From Candidatus Heimdallarchaeota archaeon (GTDB taxonomy: Archaea; Asgardarchaeota; Heimdallarchaeia; JABLTI01): a stretch of 9,294 nt of DNA. The position numbers were made by a program, and so were the translations under genes. The DNA lies in NCBI GenBank assembly GCA_023128635.1, contig JAGMDP010000151.1, positions 1-9,294 on the forward strand, given 5' to 3'. Of this stretch, positions 5,563-9,294 are shown in pieces (positions within the stretch are counted from its first letter, which is position 1; each line of letters opens with the position of its first letter). The notes under the pieces were generated by a model that saw only the letters and a program-made list of their open reading frames with translations, searched no databases and had not been told where the DNA came from.

Positions 5563-6693
5563 TTAAATTTCAATGGGTTCTGAATTTGTGTAAACTTCGA
5601 CTTTTCCATTTCGAATCATTACATCATTTTCAAGTCGTTGGCCACCTAAACCTTTGACATACACTCCAGGTTCAATTGTAAAGACCATTCCTTCTTCCAC
5701 GAGAACTTCATTCCAGATTTCTAATCTTTCCGGTTCCGTGGGTTTTTGCCTGATGCCTGGAGCATCATGGACTGTTAATCCTAATCCATGACCAAGACCA
5801 TGAGGCATGTGATAACCTGCAGCTTCAATAACATCCACAGCAACCTTTGAGATTTTCCAAAGTGGAACACCAACATCAATCGCAGCTATGGCCTCTTCAT
5901 ACGCTTTGAAGCATGTTTTCTTGATTTTCTTTTGCTCTTCGGTCAACTTCCCAAAAGAAAGTGGAATGGTGATGTCACAAACATAACCATCAAATCTAGC
6001 TCCATAATCAATTAAGGCTAATCCATTCTTAGAATATTTGTTGTTACCAGCAGATGGGTGACAGTGAATCATATGAGATCTTTCTATGTTCGCAACAAGA
6101 GATGGAAACGAATTTTCTTCTGCACCGTATTCTTGCATTTTCTTCATTACAATGAATGAGAGATCATTTTCTGTCCCCTCTTTTTCTTCAGCAAACTTTC
6201 GGATATCTTTTATGGTTTTATTACCAATTTTTCCAGCTTCAAGTAATTTATCCATTTCCTTGGGACTTTTAGTCGAGCGGAGCTCTGTGAACATATTAGC
6301 AAGCTTGTGTGGACTCTCGAAGAGTTTTACTTCTGGCATTTTTTTCTGAATTTCCAAAATATATCGATAAGGAATGCCTAAATTAAAGCCTATTACAGGC
6401 GAGTCCTTTTTAGCTACTTCTTTTATATAGGTCACAGGATTATGTCTAGAATCCTTATCTGTTACTAAAGTATCTACTTGTGCATGATCTTTAGCCAAAT
6501 CAACATCCCATGGGAGTAGGGTTGTTTCTCCCCCAGAAGTAACAATAAGATTTGCATCCATAATATGCCCTGAAAGATATCGCATATTAACATCTCTAGC
6601 ATTTTCCCAATCAGTAATAAAGATTAGATCAATACTATTTTTTTCCATAAAATTCGTTAGCTTATCCATTTTTTCTTGTGTAATCGGTCGCAA
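5563..6693 (-). CDS. M24 family metallopeptidase (Xaa-Pro dipeptidase/aminopeptidase type)
   Basis: A 376-residue two-domain creatinase/prolidase-type enzyme that hydrolyses Xaa-Pro bonds in peptides, presumably cytoplasmic peptide recycling. The creatinase-like N-domain spans about 8-140 and the pita-bread catalytic domain about 145-376. All five metal ligands are visible: D229 (IDYGA), D240 (GYVCDITIP), H302 (HGLGHGLGLTVHD), E341 (TIEPGVY) and E355 (QRLENDV); His 207-212 (HMIHCHP) supplies the usual active-site histidine. So the enzyme should be active with two divalent metals. The start is TTG 6693, about 29 nt from the centre of a clear TATATA box; ATG 6669, eight codons on, is a good alternative and matches typical family N-termini. 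Exact substrate preference cannot be read from sequence. Confidence 0.92.
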   Translation of the reverse strand: MRPITQEKMDKLTNFMEKNSIDLIFITDWENARDVNMRYLSGHIMDANLIVTSGGETTLLPWDVDLAKDHAQVDTLVTDKDSRHNPVTYIKEVAKKDSPVIGFNLGIPYRYILEIQKKMPEVKLFESPHKLANMFTELRSTKSPKEMDKLLEAGKIGNKTIKDIRKFAEEKEGTENDLSFIVMKKMQEYGAEENSFPSLVANIERSHMIHCHPSAGNNKYSKNGLALIDYGARFDGYVCDITIPLSFGKLTEEQKKIKKTCFKAYEEAIAAIDVGVPLWKISKVAVDVIEAAGYHMPHGLGHGLGLTVHDAPGIRQKPTEPERLEIWNEVLVEEGMVFTIEPGVYVKGLGGQRLENDVMIRNGKVEVYTNSEPIEI

Positions 6694-6717
6694 TTTCCAA
6701 CACCCAAATATTTTCTC

Positions 6718-6726
6718 TTATATATC
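6718..6726 (-). promoter_or_regulatory. TATA box of the M24 peptidase gene
   Basis: GATATATAA on the minus strand, the best TATA match in the window, centred about 29 nt upstream of TTG 6693. Transcription should start near 6696, giving a nearly leaderless message. Confidence 0.6.
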
Positions 6727-6884
6727 CGTGAAATGATAACTTTAATCCTTTAAAAAAGATATTTCAAAATCTAATTCTAAGATAGAAATTAAGGAAATGA
6801 TTCGTAGAGTTTTAATACAAAATAAGTAATATGAAGATAGGTTGTAGAAAAATGCATCTCCCAGATTTTCTTAAAGAGGATTGG

Positions 6885-7364
6885 ATGAAAAAAACAGAGA
6901 TCAGACTATCCAAGAAAGAAGAGATTCCAGTTTTAAAAGAAATCATTGTGGAAGCATATACACCAATTGAACCAATTTTAGGAAGAAAACCTAGAGGAAT
7001 GCTGGAAACAGAAGAAAAGATTCAGGAGAGAGTAGAGAATAACACTATATATTCAGTTTTATATGAAGGAAAATTAATTGGAACTTTTACTATAAAAGAG
7101 AATACAAATTTCGGATTAATGGAAGTTCAAAAAATAGCAATTAGGGAAGAGATGCAAAACAAAGGATTTGGTTCTTATATTGTGGAATCCGCAGAGCATT
7201 TAATTCGTCTAATGGAAAAGAAGAAAATTATTGTTGAAACATACGAAGACCACAAGCAATTAGTTGATTTTTATCTTCATCGAGATTACAAGGTAATTCA
7301 CAAGAGAATGAGGAAATGTAATGTTGTTATAGTTATGGAGAAGAATCTCTGGAGAGAAGATTAA
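6885..7364 (+). CDS. GNAT family N-acetyltransferase
   Basis: A 159-residue acetyl-CoA-dependent acyltransferase of the GNAT fold; substrate unknown. It begins with strand 1 (KTEIRLSKKEEIPVLKEII), then an AYTPIEPILGRKP segment seen in several uncharacterised GNATs, motif A VQKIAIREEMQNKGFGSYIVE (about 81-101, with the acetyl-CoA-binding Q-x2-G-x-G at 91-96) and motif B QLVDFYLHRDYKVIHKRMR (125-143). ATG 6885 is chosen because GAGG (6876-6879) sits 5 nt upstream and strand 1 then starts at the N-terminus. In-frame ATGs at 6831 and 6852 are possible, though a TATA-like TTTTAATAC (6810-6818) lies too close to serve 6831. Its stop codon abuts the start of the MBL gene, so the two are co-transcribed. 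Confidence 0.88.
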   Translation: MKKTEIRLSKKEEIPVLKEIIVEAYTPIEPILGRKPRGMLETEEKIQERVENNTIYSVLYEGKLIGTFTIKENTNFGLMEVQKIAIREEMQNKGFGSYIVESAEHLIRLMEKKKIIVETYEDHKQLVDFYLHRDYKVIHKRMRKCNVVIVMEKNLWRED

Positions 7365-8030
7365 ATGAAAATTGAAGTTGTTCGTGGCGGAGGATTGTGT
7401 TCTAATTGCTTTATTTTAAGTGATGAAAAAGAAGGAAAATTGTTCATTATTGATCTTGGTGTGACTGGAAAATTAACAAGATTCGCATTAAAGAAGAGTT
7501 TGAAAAAAATAGTAAATGAAAAATTCGAAGATTATGAACTTGAAGTTTTTCTCACACACAGTCATCTTGATCATATTTGGGGAGAAGATAACCTCAAGAA
7601 ATTCCAGAAAATAACCTACAGTGCAAGTGAACTAGCTGCTAACCATATAAATACTCGAGATGAAATTACTCTTCTCTCAAAATATCGTGCAAAAATTTCC
7701 TACTCTATTAACAAAATCTATGCGGATGGAGATATTATCAAGTTTTCAGATTCCGAATTACAAGTAATTTATACTCCCGGTCATACCGATGGGTCTGCTG
7801 TTCTCTATGAAACGAATACTAAAAGCTTATTCGCAGGTGATGTTGTATTCGCTGGTGGGGGTGTTGGTAGAGTTGATTTCCCAACAGGTGATCGATGGGA
7901 AATGATAGCTACACTAGATAAGATATCAAAACTTGATATTGATCATTTATACAGCGGTCATGGACTTGATTTGCATCAAAAAGTGAGAGATAATATTCTC
8001 TATGCTAAGAATATGATGGAATACTGGTAA
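7365..8030 (+). CDS. MBL-fold metallo-hydrolase (glyoxalase II-like)
   Basis: A 221-residue metallo-beta-lactamase-fold hydrolase with a complete dinuclear metal site: H65, H67, D69, H70 (THSHLDH), H140 (PGHTDGS), D159 (FAGDVVF) and H199 (SGHG). The size and motif spacing match glyoxalase II-like hydrolases, which cleave thioesters or related small substrates, but the family is broad and substrate cannot be assigned. No RNA-processing beta-CASP domain is present. The ATG directly follows the TAA of the GNAT gene with no gap, and GGAG at 7351-7354 provides a binding site 10 nt upstream. A joint role with the acetyltransferase, such as acyl-CoA or thioester chemistry, is only a guess. Confidence 0.9.
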   Translation: MKIEVVRGGGLCSNCFILSDEKEGKLFIIDLGVTGKLTRFALKKSLKKIVNEKFEDYELEVFLTHSHLDHIWGEDNLKKFQKITYSASELAANHINTRDEITLLSKYRAKISYSINKIYADGDIIKFSDSELQVIYTPGHTDGSAVLYETNTKSLFAGDVVFAGGGVGRVDFPTGDRWEMIATLDKISKLDIDHLYSGHGLDLHQKVRDNILYAKNMMEYW

Positions 8031-8056
8031 AATAATCAAAGAAAAAGAAATTAAAA

Positions 8057-8074
8057 GAAGCATTTACATGCTTC
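8057..8074. terminator. Bidirectional terminator between the MBL gene and porB
   Basis: GAAGCAT and ATGCTTC form a perfect 7-bp stem with a TTAC loop in the 46-nt gap between convergent genes. On the plus strand it is followed by TTATTTTTGTTTTATTTT; on the minus strand by TTTTAATTTCTTTTTC. It can therefore end transcripts arriving from both sides. Confidence 0.65.
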
Positions 8075-8076
8075 AA

Positions 8077-8982
8077 TTATTTTTGTTTTATTTTAGCTAA
8101 TGAGGTAATAATTGCCCATTGATGATCAATGTAATCCCTATAGGATTGTAGTAGTTCGCCACCTATTCCTCGATACCTGCCTTGGTCTTTCAAATAATCC
8201 TCTAATGGTTTACGTTTTGCTGGGTCTTCGTATCTTTTGCTGAGTCTTGAAAGTTCTATGTCTCCATCAATGGCTTCCCAGAGTATGTGAGCACCTGATT
8301 CTACAGCTAATTTACCTATTTCAATTGTTTTTTCAGATGGGAATCGCCAACCAATAGCGCATGGTGCTAGGAGGTAAATAAATTTGAAGCCATCCATTGT
8401 TTGTGCTTTTCTGAGTTTCTCAATGAAGTCTCGAGGATAAGAAGTGCAAGCAGTTGCTACGTAAGGTAAATTGTGTGTCCACATGATTAGAGAAATGTCT
8501 TTTGGAAAACCAACACGACCTTTGGGAGTTGTTTTAGTTCTTGCTCCTGGAGGTGTTGCTCCCGATTTTTGAACACCGGTGTTACTATAGCTTTCATTTG
8601 AATAAGTAACATAGATCATATTGTCATTTCTTTCTGCAGCACCAGATATTGCTGCTAGTCCTATATCAACGCTTCCGCCATCACCGGCCCAAGCAAGAAC
8701 TGTTGTGTCTTTTTTACCTTTGCTATCTAGAGCAGCAGTAATACCTGAAGCAGCAGAAGCAGCAGCTGCAAATGCTATGTTTAAAACTGGAACGGTAATT
8801 GCTGATTTTGGATAAGGACCTTGCCAAACTGATGTACAACATGCTGGAACTGACATGATAACATCTTCACCAAGAGCTTTCAAAGCGTATCGCAATCCTA
8901 GTGATGATGAGCAACCAGCACATGCAGCATGACCTGGAAGGATCGGTTCTGGGAGTCGTAAAATTTCTTTAGTTGTAACCAT
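8077..8982 (-). CDS. porB: Pyruvate:ferredoxin oxidoreductase, beta subunit
   Basis: A 301-residue thiamine-diphosphate-binding beta subunit of pyruvate (or related 2-oxoacid):ferredoxin oxidoreductase, which oxidises pyruvate and CoA to acetyl-CoA and CO2 with reduction of ferredoxin. The [4Fe-4S] cysteines are visible as C21-x2-C24 (ACAGC), one of C48/C49 and C208 (APCAIGW). The TPP/Mg motif is GDGGSVDIG (100-108) with NESYSNTG (129-136). The fully conserved start GHAACAGCSSSLGLR supports PorB rather than a KorB or VorB, though sub-type substrate calls are uncertain. The SD GAGG (8991-8994) overlaps the stop codon of porA, 8 nt before ATG 8982, showing translational coupling. It is the last gene of the por operon; the gamma and delta subunits should lie beyond the right edge. 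Confidence 0.94.
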   Translation of the reverse strand: MVTTKEILRLPEPILPGHAACAGCSSSLGLRYALKALGEDVIMSVPACCTSVWQGPYPKSAITVPVLNIAFAAAASAASGITAALDSKGKKDTTVLAWAGDGGSVDIGLAAISGAAERNDNMIYVTYSNESYSNTGVQKSGATPPGARTKTTPKGRVGFPKDISLIMWTHNLPYVATACTSYPRDFIEKLRKAQTMDGFKFIYLLAPCAIGWRFPSEKTIEIGKLAVESGAHILWEAIDGDIELSRLSKRYEDPAKRKPLEDYLKDQGRYRGIGGELLQSYRDYIDHQWAIITSLAKIKQK

Positions 8983-8992
8983 TTTTTTCGCC

Positions 8993-9294
8993 TCATTTTA
9001 AGGTTTCAAGGTCTTTTTCGACCAAACCTGCAGCATATTCTGCTGTAACATCCATCCCACTAAGACCTTCTATATGATGGAAAGCTTTTGGATGATTCTT
9101 GCCTTCATATAATGCAGCCATAGTGTCAATAGCAATAACCCCTTTAAATCCGTAAGAAGGAGCACGTTCAATAAAATGAATCGTTTCAGCATCCTTACAT
9201 ACTTCCCTCATTTCTTCATCAGGGTATGGTCTAAGAACTCGTAATCGCACCAAACCCACATCGTAACCTTTCTTCTTTAACATGTCAACGGATA
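8993..9294 (-). CDS. porA: Pyruvate:ferredoxin oxidoreductase, alpha subunit, C-terminal fragment
   Basis: The last 99 or so codons of PorA; the frame is open to the right edge, so the ATG at 9283 is internal (the preceding codons read SVD). The segment is the C-terminal domain of the subunit: KKKGYDVGLVRLRVLRPYPDEEMREVC, then HFIERAPSYGFKGVIAIDTMAALY, matching the family pattern in which LRPYP and ER(A/N)xSxG are conserved. It ends at TGA 8993-8995, whose last two bases belong to the SD of porB. Gene order alpha then beta is the usual archaeal arrangement. Confidence 0.92.
   Translation of the reverse strand, partial: SVDMLKKKGYDVGLVRLRVLRPYPDEEMREVCKDAETIHFIERAPSYGFKGVIAIDTMAALYEGKNHPKAFHHIEGLSGMDVTAEYAAGLVEKDLETLK

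Noticed and set aside
6086..6349. Plus-strand open frame inside the M24 peptidase gene
   Set aside because: The opposite strand encodes the peptidase with all metal ligands; this frame has low-complexity Ser/Phe composition typical of an antisense reading.
8621..8815. Plus-strand open frame inside porB
   Set aside because: Ala/Pro/Ser-rich antisense reading of the TPP-binding region of PorB.
1..9294. CRISPR array, insertion sequence, integrase or defence cassette
   Set aside because: No regularly spaced direct repeats, no transposase or integrase frames, and no recognisable toxin, nuclease or defence protein with intact motifs.

Overview
The window comes from an archaeon with an AT-rich genome. 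The evidence is ribosomal protein eS26 (absent from most Euryarchaeota, present in TACK and Asgard lineages), a UPF0147 protein, a TrmY-type SPOUT tRNA methyltransferase, a stand-alone YhbY/CRM-domain protein and two-part PorA/PorB genes. TATA-like boxes lie about 25-29 nt upstream of several start codons, which is typical of archaeal leaderless or near-leaderless transcripts. I favour an Asgard or TACK-related lineage, but the window alone does not settle it.

Layout. 1-128 (minus) is the N-terminus of ribose-phosphate pyrophosphokinase. 215-499 (minus) is a YhbY-like RNA-binding protein. 500-674 is intergenic and holds a striking 74-nt inverted-repeat structure (599-672) followed, in the minus direction, by a T8 run. 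675-1454/1508 (minus) is a seven-helix membrane protein of unknown function. From about 1620 to 3452 the plus strand carries a possible 14-codon leaderless ORF overlapping a small Cys-containing hypothetical protein, then a 465-aa membrane-anchored protein with a long acidic/basic linker and an unrecognised C-terminal domain. 3520-4935 (minus) is a translation-linked group: eS26, TrmY, UPF0147. 4936-5144 is a divergent promoter region with two 12-bp palindromes, leading to a PadR-family regulator (plus). 5563-6693 (minus) is an M24 metallopeptidase of Xaa-Pro dipeptidase type. 6885-8030 (plus) is a tight GNAT acetyltransferase plus MBL hydrolase pair. 8077-9294 (minus) holds porB and the C-terminal end of porA, the core of pyruvate (2-oxoacid):ferredoxin oxidoreductase.

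How the genes fit together. Most of the window is informational and housekeeping: tRNA modification, a ribosomal protein, an RNA-binding protein, PRPP synthesis and central ferredoxin-linked carbon metabolism. The only accessory-looking stretch is 599-3452, with two unrecognised membrane proteins, a short Cys-rich protein and the structured element. I see no CRISPR array, insertion sequence, tRNA, rRNA or recognisable defence or mobile cassette. I do not claim a new system. The best candidates for something undescribed are the 599-672 element and the membrane-anchored protein at 2055-3452.
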